Assembly (NCBI RefSeq): GCF_019931065.1
Contig: NZ_JAIOUQ010000001.1
Location: 31,743-95,742, forward strand
Direction of reading: 5' to 3'
Origin: Methanobacterium spitsbergense
GTDB taxonomy: Archaea > Methanobacteriota > Methanobacteria > Methanobacteriales > Methanobacteriaceae
DNA length: 64,000 nt
In this document: positions 17,526 to 27,359 of the stretch, piece by piece
Layout of the letters: each line of letters opens with the position of its first letter
Numbering within the stretch: the stretch's first letter is position 1
The notes under the pieces: model-generated
Seen by the model: only the letters and a program-made list of their open reading frames with translations
Databases searched by the model: none
Told to the model about the DNA's origin: nothing
Position numbers and translations under genes: made by a program

Positions 17526-20500
17526 TATTATCTTCCTCTTGGTATTGTATAAATGCTTTAATATTTTTTTTATATGATTCAGGATCTTTAACCCATGTTT
17601 CCATAACTTTAATCTCTTCTGGATATTCTTCATCAATTATAGTTTCTATTTGAGATTTCCATTTGTGGATTTTAGATATCTCTTTATAGAATATAAACCC
17701 TTTTTTTGAAGATTCCATATAAATTTCGTCTATAATTGTTTTTATTTGAGGATTTGTATATATTTTAGTTGAAAATATATTGTTTATTGTGCTCTTTAAT
17801 GGAATAATTTTTTTTTGGATTTTTTTGAGTTTATTTACAATAATAATCTCTTTAGAATCATCCATTGCTTGATCTTCTTTTAGATACTCAATTTCACGAA
17901 ATTTATTTTTTATTATTCCACAAAATAAGGATATATCGGAATTTTTATAATTTTTAATTGGTTTTAGTGGTTGCTGGATGAATTCAGCAGGATGACCATA
18001 TTCATAAAAATCATTATCAAATTTATATACCCCGTAAAATCCTTTTTTATTACTAATTAAAGATGTATAAATTGGTTTAGATGGTTTAGTAATAGGTATA
18101 TCTTCTGAATTGATATCATATTTCTCAATGCTTTTTCTAAGAAGAATATCAAGTTTAGATTCATCTTTTAAATTAACTTGATAAATTTCTTCAGGATTTT
18201 CTTCGGCGATTCTTCTTTTCAACTCTCTTATGACTTCACATTTGTTAACACTTTCTATTTTCTCCCTATCTTTTATCATTTGTTCTGTATCAGACCAAAT
18301 ACTGTAATCAATACCAATCATACTAATTATGTTTGATATTCTTAATTTCAATTTTTCAATTAGTTGTAATTCTTGATCAATCGATATATCAGGATGGAAA
18401 TTTCGGATCTGAATTTTTTTTGGAACATTTATTCTAGTTGCTCTACCAACTCTTTGAATTAATCGAACAGGATTGTAGGGTAGATCGTAATTTATGACTA
18501 TATCTGCTTCAGGAATGTTAAAACCTTCTGATAAAACTTCAGTTGACAATAAATGATTAAAAATACCCTCTTTAAAACTCTTAATTCTTTTATCTTTTTG
18601 TGAAGGTTTCATTATTTGACCTTCAATATTTTTACCTGCAACATAATCAATACTAAAATCATCTTTAAGATTTTTATATAAATATTCTAGAGTATCAAAG
18701 TACTCTGTGAATATTAAACATTTTTTATCATCATTTTCTTTGAGAATAGTTTTTAATTTTTCTAATTTGGTGTCGTTTCTAAAACAACTATTTTCTTTCA
18801 ATTCTTTAAGCTCGGAAAGCATTTCACTAACGGCAATGATATCCTCGTTTAAATTATTTATAATTCGTTCCTTAGATTGCTCTTCAAAATCATCGTAAAT
18901 AGATTTAGCAAGGTTTAAACGTTCTTGAAGTTCATTTATATTATTAAATCGGCCAAAATCTGCAGATAATAAATTATTTTCTAGAAAAGCAACATATAAT
19001 TCTAACTTATTTTTTAATCTGTTCAAAGAAGTGTAAAACGAATGTATGCTACTTTCTGCCCTCTTATATAAAAGCCACCTATACATATGAATTAAATTCT
19101 TATCTTCAATATATGTAGGACCTTTCCTTTCATCCATTCTAAATTTGGTATATTCATAATTCAAATCATAAAGGAAATCAGGTAAACGATCAAAGAATTT
19201 CTGGCGGTACTCTTTAGGATAATCATAATCTTCTTTTATAACCTCTGGTTCAGGTAGCTCTTTGGTACCAGCTAATTTTAATAAATCCTCTGCAAAATAT
19301 TTTCTGATCATACTTCTCGTAGATTTAACAATCAGTTCCTGTTCAATATATCTTTGAAGTTCTTGAACCTCATCAAAAAGTTTTTTTGATTCTTCAGGGG
19401 CTAATTCTAATTTATTAACCTTAGTTTTAAATTTTTCATATTTACCTTTAAGTTCTTTATTTAGCCATCTGTACTTATTAACATCATAAAACAAATCAAT
19501 AAGACTATTTAAATCACTAATCCTAATATTAATTGGTGTTGCAGTTAATAATAAATATTTTGCATTAGGAGAGTTCTTTATAAGTTCAATCATATTGTTC
19601 CTGCGATTAGATACATTCCTAAGATTGTGAGCTTCATCTATTACAATTAAATCATAATCTTTATACAAAGTCGCATCAAAATTACTTTGCTGTAAATCAC
19701 CAAATCCTAATGTTTCGACCTCTAAATCATATTTATCAAGATAATCATTCCATACACCGCCTTTAACCAGGTTCGAAGGACCAATAAGTAATGCTTCCAT
19801 ATCATTATTTTCTGTATAACGCATAACCTCTAAAGCTACATATGATTTCCCTAAACCAACAGAAGATGCTAAAATGCACCCATTATACTTTTCTAAAATA
19901 TTCATTACTTGGTAGAAGTCAAAGCTTTGGAATTTTACAAGTAATGTGTTATCACTAATATCTGAGTCATAAAACAGATATTCTTTGTCCATAAGTTTTA
20001 TTAAGTTTTCAAAGAATTTTTTTGGTTCGTAATAAATAAAATCATATGATTTGTAAGATTGAATAATTTTTAGAACATTTAAATCATCCGTGGCTCTTTC
20101 CCATAATTTCATGAACCATACTTTATGTGCTTTTCTTATTCCATATGATGCATTAACAGGGGCTGTGAGTTCAATATTTCGGGTCATTCCAGAAGATGTT
20201 AAATTAGCTGAGCCTACGAATACATCCATGATAGCACGAGCATCGTAGAAAAAGTAAATTTTAGCATGAAATTTTTGTTCAGTGAAAACTTTAAATTTAA
20301 TATAATCTTTTTCTATTAAATCCTCTAAAAACTTTAAATATTCTTCATTATGGGCATTAAATGCATATTTTATCATATTCGTTGCATTTACCAATGCTTG
20401 TTTAGTAGTTTGATTTGTTTCCTTACCCATTAGTACAAGTATCGGTGCACGAGTACCCCAATGTTTGAGATATGTATCAGATCCGAGATTAAGTTTTTTT

Positions 20501-20670
20501 AAGTCTATTTTATTATATAACTCTCCGAAACCATCTAAAAAGAAAAACCCTGAACCAACATGAAATTTAAAGTCTTCTGCATCATCATGATATTCTTGAA
20601 ATATATCTACCATATTATAATGTGTTAGACCATCTTTGAGATCTTTTTGATTATCTACAATTTTACTCGT
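17518..20670 (-). CDS. PLD-nuclease/SNF2-type helicase fusion
   Basis: 1031 residues from the ATG at 20613, about 1050 from the probable true start. The N-terminus has a phospholipase-D-like fold with KFHAKIYFF and DVFVGSANLTSSGM (one HKD motif). Then comes a superfamily-2 helicase: SVGLGKSYVALEV (Walker A), LIVIDEAHNLR (DEAH), LTATPI, and a C-terminal helicase half with FTEYFDTLEYL, LSTEVLSEGFNIPEAD and LIQRVGRATRI. It likely translocates on DNA and cleaves it. The frame remains open for 19 codons before the ATG, reading SKIVDNQKDLKDGLTHYN; the first codon in Shine-Dalgarno register (GGGAGAGAT, 4 nt) is ACG at 20670. Operon partner is the overlapping methyltransferase. Confidence 0.85.
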   Translation of the reverse strand, partial: TSKIVDNQKDLKDGLTHYNMVDIFQEYHDDAEDFKFHVGSGFFFLDGFGELYNKIDLKKLNLGSDTYLKHWGTRAPILVLMGKETNQTTKQALVNATNMIKYAFNAHNEEYLKFLEDLIEKDYIKFKVFTEQKFHAKIYFFYDARAIMDVFVGSANLTSSGMTRNIELTAPVNASYGIRKAHKVWFMKLWERATDDLNVLKIIQSYKSYDFIYYEPKKFFENLIKLMDKEYLFYDSDISDNTLLVKFQSFDFYQVMNILEKYNGCILASSVGLGKSYVALEVMRYTENNDMEALLIGPSNLVKGGVWNDYLDKYDLEVETLGFGDLQQSNFDATLYKDYDLIVIDEAHNLRNVSNRRNNMIELIKNSPNAKYLLLTATPINIRISDLNSLIDLFYDVNKYRWLNKELKGKYEKFKTKVNKLELAPEESKKLFDEVQELQRYIEQELIVKSTRSMIRKYFAEDLLKLAGTKELPEPEVIKEDYDYPKEYRQKFFDRLPDFLYDLNYEYTKFRMDERKGPTYIEDKNLIHMYRWLLYKRAESSIHSFYTSLNRLKNKLELYVAFLENNLLSADFGRFNNINELQERLNLAKSIYDDFEEQSKERIINNLNEDIIAVSEMLSELKELKENSCFRNDTKLEKLKTILKENDDKKCLIFTEYFDTLEYLYKNLKDDFSIDYVAGKNIEGQIMKPSQKDKRIKSFKEGIFNHLLSTEVLSEGFNIPEADIVINYDLPYNPVRLIQRVGRATRINVPKKIQIRNFHPDISIDQELQLIEKLKLRISNIISMIGIDYSIWSDTEQMIKDREKIESVNKCEVIRELKRRIAEENPEEIYQVNLKDESKLDILLRKSIEKYDINSEDIPITKPSKPIYTSLISNKKGFYGVYKFDNDFYEYGHPAEFIQQPLKPIKNYKNSDISLFCGIIKNKFREIEYLKEDQAMDDSKEIIIVNKLKKIQKKIIPLKSTINNIFSTKIYTNPQIKTIIDEIYMESSKKGFIFYKEISKIHKWKSQIETIIDEEYPEEIKVMETWVKDPESYKKNIKAFIQYQEEDNNV

Positions 20671-20884
20671 ATAAATCTCTCCCTTTATTTGCTTGAATTA
20701 ATTGATCATTTATATCTTCAAAATATAAAATTAGTGATTTAAGATTGTTGTAGAAATTTGGGAGTATTTCAAATTGATTATATTATTATAAAATTTGAAA
20801 ATATCCCTTATTAAGTTACAATATTAATATTAATAAGAATAATGTTATGGTTTATAAAGAGGGTAAATTAATTGGGGTGATTTT

Positions 20885-22096
20885 ATCAACAAAGAATGTG
20901 AAAATTATTTAATAGAATTAGGCAAATTAATTAAAGCAATTAAGAGTTTAAGTGGTTATTATGCTCTTAATGAAATTACTGAATTTGAAAATCATTATAA
21001 TAAGGTTTATAATTCAATTAATGATTCTATTACTCGAATAAATGACAATTGTTCTTTAAACTTTAAACATACAAATTTTTATGATAACTCTGATAAGATA
21101 TTTTTATCTGGAATGTCTTCAGAAGAACTGAAGAAGTATTTTGAAGATGCTTATGACAATTTAGATGATCAAATAAAAAGAATCCTAACTGAGGATATTG
21201 AAAGCAAAAATGGTAATGTTATAACTAGAATGGAAGAATCTAAAGAGTTAAATTGGGATGTATTCATTTGTCATGCTTCTGAAGACAAGGCTGATATTGT
21301 TGAACCTCTGGCTAAATGTCTCAGGTCATACGGTGTAAAAGTCTGGTATGATGATTTTACTTTAAAAGTAGGAGATAGTATTTCAAGATCGATTGATATG
21401 GGTTTAAGTAAATCTAAACAAGGAATAATTGTCATAAGTAAAGATTTTATTAGAAAAAGTGAAGGATGGCCTGGTCATGAACTAGGAGGAATGCGAGCCA
21501 AAAAAATGAAAGAAAAAACTAAAATAATCCCAATTTGGCATGGTGTTGATGAAGACGACATTATTGAATATAGTCCTTCTCTTCTTGATATTAAAGCAAT
21601 AAATTCTAAAAGAATTAAACTTAAAGAAATTTGTTTATCCGTAATTGAAGTAGTAAGGCCAGATATTTATGAGAATATCCACCGAATTGATTCATTTAAA
21701 AAAATGATTAAAGAAACTAAACCTGAACTTATTCCAATAAATGATTTAAAATCAGGACCAATCAGACACAAAGAATTGCCAAAAACTTTGACAACAAGAA
21801 TAAATATGATATTCAAAACCCTATCAGAAGTTCAATTAGGAACTATTGATGAATTTACAGATGCATTTAAGCGTGATATTGATCCTAATACAGAAATTGA
21901 AATCTGGGAAAGAATTGCTATTCAATATCATGCTGTGACTAATAAGAGGGAATTATCAATTAACAAAAAAAAGGAAATTTTTGCAATGTTACTTCAAACT
22001 TCTTTGGGATTTGATTTAAACAAATTTAAATTCAAGTATTTGACTAAAGAAGATATCTCAAATATATCTGAAGACATATCTGAATTAAAATTATAA
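20885..22096 (+). CDS. TIR-domain protein, candidate NADase effector (copy 2), unusual start
   Basis: From ATG 21113 it has 327 residues; the same frame is open to 20885 and reads like protein (NKECENYLIELGKLIKA), giving about 403. The register set by GGGGTGAT points to ATC at 20885. After a helical N-terminus comes a TIR domain (WDVFICHASEDKADIVEPLA, VKVWYDDFTLKVGDS, GIIVISKDFI, and Glu in GWPGHELGGM as expected for catalysis). The last 130 residues form a helical domain of unknown type. Predicted role is NAD+ cleavage in immunity. It is divergent from the helicase/methyltransferase operon, so it may be part of the same system. Confidence 0.75.
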   Translation: MNKECENYLIELGKLIKAIKSLSGYYALNEITEFENHYNKVYNSINDSITRINDNCSLNFKHTNFYDNSDKIFLSGMSSEELKKYFEDAYDNLDDQIKRILTEDIESKNGNVITRMEESKELNWDVFICHASEDKADIVEPLAKCLRSYGVKVWYDDFTLKVGDSISRSIDMGLSKSKQGIIVISKDFIRKSEGWPGHELGGMRAKKMKEKTKIIPIWHGVDEDDIIEYSPSLLDIKAINSKRIKLKEICLSVIEVVRPDIYENIHRIDSFKKMIKETKPELIPINDLKSGPIRHKELPKTLTTRINMIFKTLSEVQLGTIDEFTDAFKRDIDPNTEIEIWERIAIQYHAVTNKRELSINKKKEIFAMLLQTSLGFDLNKFKFKYLTKEDISNISEDISELKL

Positions 22097-22671
22097 AATA
22101 TTTATTTTTAGATAAATCTCTTAGCTCATAATCATTCATTTATATTTTTATTTATCTAATCATTTTCTGAAGATCAATTTCTAGCATGTTTTTATATCGA
22201 ATGGATTCATAAAACTCAATATATTTTTAAGTAAGAATTACATTAAATAAGGTAGTTAACAAAAATGTTAAGTTCCTGGCCAAGGAATTATACATGAACG
22301 ATATTATCCGTAGTTTTAGATTAACTTAGAATATTTATTTTATCTTTCTGAATTGATAAATAATTTTTAAATAAAATAGAACATTGTACTATCAAATTAT
22401 CTCTTAATTATGCTTAATATATTGATAGGTAAGTACATTGATTCGTATAGTTATTCGTTTATCGTTGATTTAATTTGCCATTACGGTAAGAAAAATGAAG
22501 AATGAATAAGTAAGAGATTTAATATGTTGTATACTATATCTGGGGGGATTACCCAAAACACAAGTTTATTATAAAAAAGTGGAAATGGATGAGTTCCATT
22601 CCAAAGGAAAATTTTGGGCGTTTTTTAAATTATAGCTTCAAACTAAGGAGTTGAAATTTAATATATTCAAA
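22097..22671. other. AT-rich intergenic region
   Basis: 575 bp with no convincing gene. A short open stretch around 22545-22655 (KTQVYYKKVEMDEFHSKGKF) faintly resembles a transposase fragment but is too short to assign. Confidence 0.4.
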
Positions 22672-22806
22672 TTATTCTTTTTTATTGTCCAAAACGCCTT
22701 CGTGTTCTAAGTATTTTCTGATGGTTTTGACAGGTACTGGGGGATTTGTATCGTTTTTATGTTCATCGTATATTGTTTTCAATTTTTCATCGAGACCTTT
22801 TAACAT
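22672..22806 (-). CDS. 44-residue hypothetical protein
   Basis: A short frame starting MLKGLDEKLKTIYDEHKN and ending EGVLDNKKE, with an excellent Shine-Dalgarno (GGAGGTGA) six nt before its ATG at 22806. Composition is protein-like: two amphipathic helices joined by a proline turn (NPPVPVKTIRKYL). No family recognised. It lies 145 bp downstream of the integrase gene on the same strand. Confidence 0.6.
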   Translation of the reverse strand: MLKGLDEKLKTIYDEHKNDTNPPVPVKTIRKYLEHEGVLDNKKE

Positions 22807-22951
22807 ACATTTCACCTCCATTCAGTTCTATATTTTCAATTATATTTATGATTAAATTACTATTTAGTATTATCTATTATGAAAATTACGAAATTTCTAA
22901 GAAAAAAGATAATAAATCCCGTTAAAATAGTAAAAATAATTAAATGTACTC

Positions 22952-24190
22952 TTAATTCGAAGAAATATTAGTATCTAACTTGTCTAACTCTTCCAATTCT
23001 TCTATTACATTTTGATTGTTCAATATTTTATCCAAAAATTTGTCTCTTGCTTGATTTCTTTCTTTCATTTCCGCCATTTCTTTAACTAATGCAGATACTA
23101 CTTCGTCTTTTTCTCTGGATTTTTCAATATATTCCTTGAATTCTTTGCTTTCAACATCTTTTACCTTTGCTTTATCAAGTGATAGGTATGGAAGTACTTC
23201 CAAGTAGTGTTTTTTTAGGTCAGCGGGATCTGCTTTCCAGTATGTTCTATCTTGGTCGTTAATTTTATGGCCTACCATGTAATCTGCAAAAATTTTTTCA
23301 CGCATTTTATTAATTATTATGCTGATGAAATATTTTCGAAGTGAATGAGCTCTCCAAAAACTATAGGTTCCTTTTTCTCTTTTAAAACCGGCTTTTTCAC
23401 CCATTCTACGGAAATTTGTAACTACACTGTCTCTACTTAATCTACTACCATAATTACTTACAAAAACAGTATCATCATTATTTTTTATTCTAATTTTTTT
23501 ATTTCGGCCATAACATCTTTCTTTTAGGTAGGTTATGACCTCTCTAGTACATTCCGGAGGCATAAATGTATGATGTCGTATTTTGCTTTTGCTTCTTGTA
23601 ATATCTAGAGTCAAAATTTCTTTAAGTAGTTCATCTTCGAATTTAAATAAATCATAAACATCATCTAAATCCTTTTCAATTGCTGAGCTAGCAAAACTTA
23701 ATAATTTTCTCAATGTTAAATCTCTGGCCTCTCTTTGTCCCATACCTGACAGAGTCATTAAATAGATAAGAGCTCTTTCTCTAGGTGGAGAAACGCTTAT
23801 TAATTTATGAATATCTTTACGAGTCAATGGTTTACCAATATTCTTATCTAATCCAATATCTCCCTTTGGAATCTCAATTTCAGGTAAAAAAATATGAAAT
23901 GCTTTGTAAAATGATTTGATAGCATAAAAATAGAGATTTGAAGTTGATGGAGCTAATTCGCTATTTTCAAGATATTTTCTATATTTGAGTAAATAAATAT
24001 TTATGTTGCGTTTCCTGAAGAGAATACCTTTTACTTCTTGCTTTTCAGCTTCTTCAATCAATTCATGTACTTCTTTGTTAATAATTCCTGTATAAAGCTT
24101 TAATGACCTTTTATAGGCTATTTGTGTTCCTGATGAAATATTTCGTTTAAGAAACCATTCTTCAATTAAATTTTCATCATCACTTTCCAT
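22952..24190 (-). CDS. tyrosine recombinase/integrase
   Basis: A 412-residue integrase. The N-terminal 110 residues form a SAM-like core-binding domain. The catalytic domain has Arg153 (SGMGQREARDLTL), Lys near 202, His282-x-x-Arg285 (HSLRKY), His308 (VGHK) and a Tyr at 318 or 329. A charged coiled-coil tail (EMKERNQARDKFLDKIL) follows. Such enzymes insert and excise mobile elements at specific sites. It sits between the TIR region and the five-gene operon. No tRNA or attachment site could be identified nearby, so the element boundaries are unknown. Confidence 0.88.
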   Translation of the reverse strand: MESDDENLIEEWFLKRNISSGTQIAYKRSLKLYTGIINKEVHELIEEAEKQEVKGILFRKRNINIYLLKYRKYLENSELAPSTSNLYFYAIKSFYKAFHIFLPEIEIPKGDIGLDKNIGKPLTRKDIHKLISVSPPRERALIYLMTLSGMGQREARDLTLRKLLSFASSAIEKDLDDVYDLFKFEDELLKEILTLDITRSKSKIRHHTFMPPECTREVITYLKERCYGRNKKIRIKNNDDTVFVSNYGSRLSRDSVVTNFRRMGEKAGFKREKGTYSFWRAHSLRKYFISIIINKMREKIFADYMVGHKINDQDRTYWKADPADLKKHYLEVLPYLSLDKAKVKDVESKEFKEYIEKSREKDEVVSALVKEMAEMKERNQARDKFLDKILNNQNVIEELEELDKLDTNISSN

Positions 24191-24355
24191 AGTATTAATT
24201 TGTTCTAAATTGTTATTAAATTTTATGTTACCACATCCAATATATCGATACTGTGGATATGGTTAGTACCGTTTAGCGAAATAAAATTATTATTTATAAT
24301 ATGAATAGTAATATACCATTGTAAAAAAAGTCAGATCATTTAAAATTTAAAATTT

Positions 24356-25345
24356 CTAAAAGTTATCTATTCTAAAGTCCATCCATTTTTTATGATTTGC
24401 TAGGATCGTTAGAGTAAGTTCGTTTTGGGTACGGTTATGAAGTTTATCTTTTTCATTCATATCATCCCTATCATAATTTTCTGGTGTTAAATAATTCTTA
24501 TCTATCTCATAATATTCCACAAGGGATTTTAGTGATATTTCATCCCCGATTTTTTTACCAATTTTTTTATTAAATTCTAATATGGCTTCTAAAAGTTTAC
24601 TTGTTCTATCAATTGATTCTTCTTTTCCTTCAAAATAAACATCCATAAACGCCTGAAGGCTATCAAGATTCAATTCCTGATTAACATCAAAACGACCACA
24701 TTTCTCCGCTTCTGCTATCAATGAAATTCTATATTCTTCTATTTCTTTTACAATTAAATCAAATTGATCGTCAGCTATCTCAAATAATGCGATTAATCGA
24801 TTTAATTTTCTCCTTAAGTGCGTTGGAACATCTTCTTCACGTTTATAGGAAATTTTATGAGATACATCTGCCCAAGCATGCATTAATATAGTTCTAATTT
24901 GTATTTCCGCTTTTAGTCCTCTTAAATCACGAGTACTAGGAGTATATAGCCAATCATCTTCTAATGACACCACAAAATGTAAAGATAAATAATCAAACTT
25001 GTCGTGTTCTAATGAATCAAGTTTGTTTTCATATTTTAAAATATCAAACTCCCTTCTAATTACTTTAGATATTTTATCTAAATTGGCTTTATGAGTACAG
25101 ATTATTCTGATTCCACATAGATCTTCAATATCCTCGAATGGATCGGCATATGGTTTTCTTTCAATTTTCTTCCAGAAAGAGTCAAAATCTTTTGTTCGAT
25201 AATATATATCCATTACAGGAATTTCATTATCTTCAAAAAGAGTTTTTAATTCGTGATTTAACAAAATCCCCAATCTATCATATTTATCACGAACTTCTTC
25301 GTATTTTGCCAATACTTCTTCTTTAATAAAAGTTTTTCCAGACAT
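24356..25345 (-). CDS. RelA/SpoT-domain alarmone synthetase
   Basis: A 329-residue protein with a nucleotidyltransferase domain of the (p)ppGpp synthetase type: EDLCGIRIICT (74-84), FDYLSLHFVV (117-126), and LKAEIQIRTILMHAWADVSH (144-163) with the catalytic Glu. There is no HD hydrolase domain upstream and no TGS/ACT region, so it is a small synthetase; the C-terminal 130 residues are helical. Known relatives make (p)ppGpp or similar, or modify tRNA as toxins (toxSAS, CapRel). Archaea generally lack such enzymes, so horizontal transfer is likely. It lies last in the operon-like minus-strand set 24356-31034; GAGG precedes the ATG. Confidence 0.8.
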   Translation of the reverse strand: MSGKTFIKEEVLAKYEEVRDKYDRLGILLNHELKTLFEDNEIPVMDIYYRTKDFDSFWKKIERKPYADPFEDIEDLCGIRIICTHKANLDKISKVIRREFDILKYENKLDSLEHDKFDYLSLHFVVSLEDDWLYTPSTRDLRGLKAEIQIRTILMHAWADVSHKISYKREEDVPTHLRRKLNRLIALFEIADDQFDLIVKEIEEYRISLIAEAEKCGRFDVNQELNLDSLQAFMDVYFEGKEESIDRTSKLLEAILEFNKKIGKKIGDEISLKSLVEYYEIDKNYLTPENYDRDDMNEKDKLHNRTQNELTLTILANHKKWMDFRIDNF

Positions 25346-25466
25346 ATTTTCCTCAAGGCTATTATGATTACTTTGTAACTATACTTGTTTAAAGTTTAAA
25401 AATGAAATTTTTCTCTAGTCTTTATTAATTTGACTAAAAAACTTTAGACTTATTTACTATTCCAAT

Positions 25467-25886
25467 TTAGATTAGAGAGTTGTATCCGCAATAATTTTCA
25501 TTAATCTCTTTCAATTTACCATCAATCAAATTGCAGATTACATCATCAACTTCAAAGAACATACCTTGTAAATTTTTATTTGTAGAAATCCAATCGTCTA
25601 GGAGAGGATTTACTTTCATGTCCCTGTATTGAAGAGGATAGACAAATTCATGAATAATTTCATACTTACAACAATGGCCATTTATTATAACACCTTTTTG
25701 AGTTTCTATATGACAATCCTGCACTGATTCACTCTTTACTAAGGCCATTTCTTCAATATAACTCTTGGGATTCTTATGGTAAATAAAACATATATCTCCA
25801 ACTTGGACATCCGGGCCACAATCACCCCAACAACCTTCTTGTCCTATAATTGCTTCTTTCTTAGCCACCCATAACCAAAAATTCAT
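25467..25886 (-). CDS. EVE-like (PUA-fold) domain protein
   Basis: A 139-residue protein. It starts MNFWLWVAKKE and contains VQVGDICFIYH, EEMALVKSE and EIIHEFVYPLQYRDMKVNPL, matching the strand order of EVE domains, which recognise modified bases in DNA or RNA. EVE domains often sit next to restriction genes and act as specificity modules against modified phage DNA. It has several Cys (GCWGDCG) not usual for the family. It lies 47 bp after the 25934-27130 gene, probably co-transcribed. EVE assignment is moderate. Confidence 0.6.
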   Translation of the reverse strand: MNFWLWVAKKEAIIGQEGCWGDCGPDVQVGDICFIYHKNPKSYIEEMALVKSESVQDCHIETQKGVIINGHCCKYEIIHEFVYPLQYRDMKVNPLLDDWISTNKNLQGMFFEVDDVICNLIDGKLKEINENYCGYNSLI

Positions 25887-25933
25887 TATAAATCCCCCAT
25901 ATTAATCAAACTTCCTCAAATTATGGTTTTTAC

Positions 25934-27130
25934 CTATTTAGGATATTCATCAAAATGCTTCCCTTTATATTCTGGTTTTACAAAATAACCTAATTCCTTT
26001 TGCATTTGATTACAATTCTTTATATCTTCTTCATTCCATTCTGGCCTATAAAGATAACACAAATCATAAGCATGACCTCCACCGTTGATATATTTGCTTG
26101 AAGCTATCCCAACTACCTCATTGTTTTTTCTAATAACATTCCTAGCAGCAAGGCATCTTAAAGTAAGATCCATATACCTCTGTTTCCTATCATTTTCCCG
26201 ATATTCATCTAATAAAAAAACATATGTTACTCCAGAAGGAGATGTAGCTATACGTGCTTGAGATTTCGGTTCACCATAAACCCCAACAAAATCAAAGAAT
26301 GCATCCACTAATATCATACGATTAAATCTTGACTCTTTAGCCATTACTCGAAGAGCTTGTTCAACTTCGTGAAAATCATTAGTAAAAAGTAGTTCTCCTT
26401 TTGACATATCACGATAAAATTCTTCTATAAATCTATCCCAAAATTTACTGTTTTCTTCTTGTTGTTTCCTATTTTTATATTCTGGCTTCTGAATGAGTTC
26501 TTCCCAGGAATCCCTATTAATTAAAGTATTATCAATGGTTTTAGGAAACCATCTACCCCTATGTAAATAAATAGCCAGTAAATCTTCTTCACTACTAAAA
26601 TAAGCATTTTTTCCTAAATCAAAAAATTTTTCTTTTTCATCTAAATATTTAACAAAATCTGTGATTGTATCTAATTCATTTAATAGTATTGGAAATGATT
26701 GTTGATCAAAAAAATGGATAAATCCTTTGCCTTGATCACCAAATGGAAGTGGGAACGATTCCCTCCTACCAAAAGAAATACCTATACGATATACTTTCAT
26801 TTTGTCTGAGTCTGGAAATTTAATTTCATATTTTTTGTCAGAAGTCAGGACATCTGTATGAGAATTACGTATAGCTCTTTCAGCACCATATATCTGTTTA
26901 TACGATTTTTTTATTGCATTTTTTTCCCATCTTCTAATATCTATTTCTCTATTTCCACTGGGGTTGATATTTATTTCTTTTACAGAAATTATGATCACAT
27001 ATGGATCGTTTACAATCAATATGTCTGTTAGTTCTTTATTGTTATCAGTTCTAATCGTGTTAGGAAAGCTCCAAAAGGATAGAAATGAGTTTTTGCATAC
27101 ATCACTGACTATTTTTTCTGAAATGTTCAT
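25934..27130 (-). CDS. predicted nuclease-like protein (PD-(D/E)xK-type N-terminus)
   Basis: A 398-residue protein. Near residues 30-55, KELTDILIVNDPYVIIISVKE gives the Asp...Val-Lys pattern of a PD-(D/E)xK-like nuclease core, followed by the helix RWEKNAIKKSYKQIYGAERAI. The middle is acidic and helical; the C-terminus has a beta-rich segment (TYVFLLDEY, VVGIASSKY) ending in RPEWNEEDIK. Function of the rest is unknown. It follows the zinc-ribbon gene by 33 bp and precedes the EVE-like gene by 47 bp in one operon. Confidence 0.55.
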   Translation of the reverse strand: MNISEKIVSDVCKNSFLSFWSFPNTIRTDNNKELTDILIVNDPYVIIISVKEININPSGNREIDIRRWEKNAIKKSYKQIYGAERAIRNSHTDVLTSDKKYEIKFPDSDKMKVYRIGISFGRRESFPLPFGDQGKGFIHFFDQQSFPILLNELDTITDFVKYLDEKEKFFDLGKNAYFSSEEDLLAIYLHRGRWFPKTIDNTLINRDSWEELIQKPEYKNRKQQEENSKFWDRFIEEFYRDMSKGELLFTNDFHEVEQALRVMAKESRFNRMILVDAFFDFVGVYGEPKSQARIATSPSGVTYVFLLDEYRENDRKQRYMDLTLRCLAARNVIRKNNEVVGIASSKYINGGGHAYDLCYLYRPEWNEEDIKNCNQMQKELGYFVKPEYKGKHFDEYPK

Positions 27131-27163
27131 AATACTATCCCATTCATAATTAATTTAATTTTA

Positions 27164-27340
27164 TTATTCAATACGTTTCTTATAAATTATGGTAAGCTCT
27201 CCTGATTTACATTCGTTACATTTCCAATCTTTATATTCTTGATATAACTCTGGTTCTTCATCTACTGGAAGTTTAAGATTATAATGTTTGGAGCAATTAT
27301 TACATTCCAGTTTTAATTGATAAATCATAATATTACTCAT
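27164..27340 (-). CDS. small zinc-ribbon protein
   Basis: A 58-residue protein with two C-x2-C pairs (LECNNCSKHY and WKCNECKSGE) separated by 25 residues, a zinc ribbon. GGGAGGTTAT lies three nt before the ATG at 27340, so this start is preferred over 27355. It is between the two nuclease-like genes of the operon. Likely an accessory nucleic-acid-binding or adaptor subunit; not assigned to a family. Confidence 0.65.
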   Translation of the reverse strand: MSNIMIYQLKLECNNCSKHYNLKLPVDEEPELYQEYKDWKCNECKSGELTIIYKKRIE

Positions 27341-27359
27341 AGGATAACCTCCCATAATA

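Noticed and set aside
22545..22655. Possible IS1-like transposase remnant (VYYKKVEMDEFHS)
   Set aside because: Only about 30 residues, no inverted repeats, and the DE-H pattern is too short to separate from chance.
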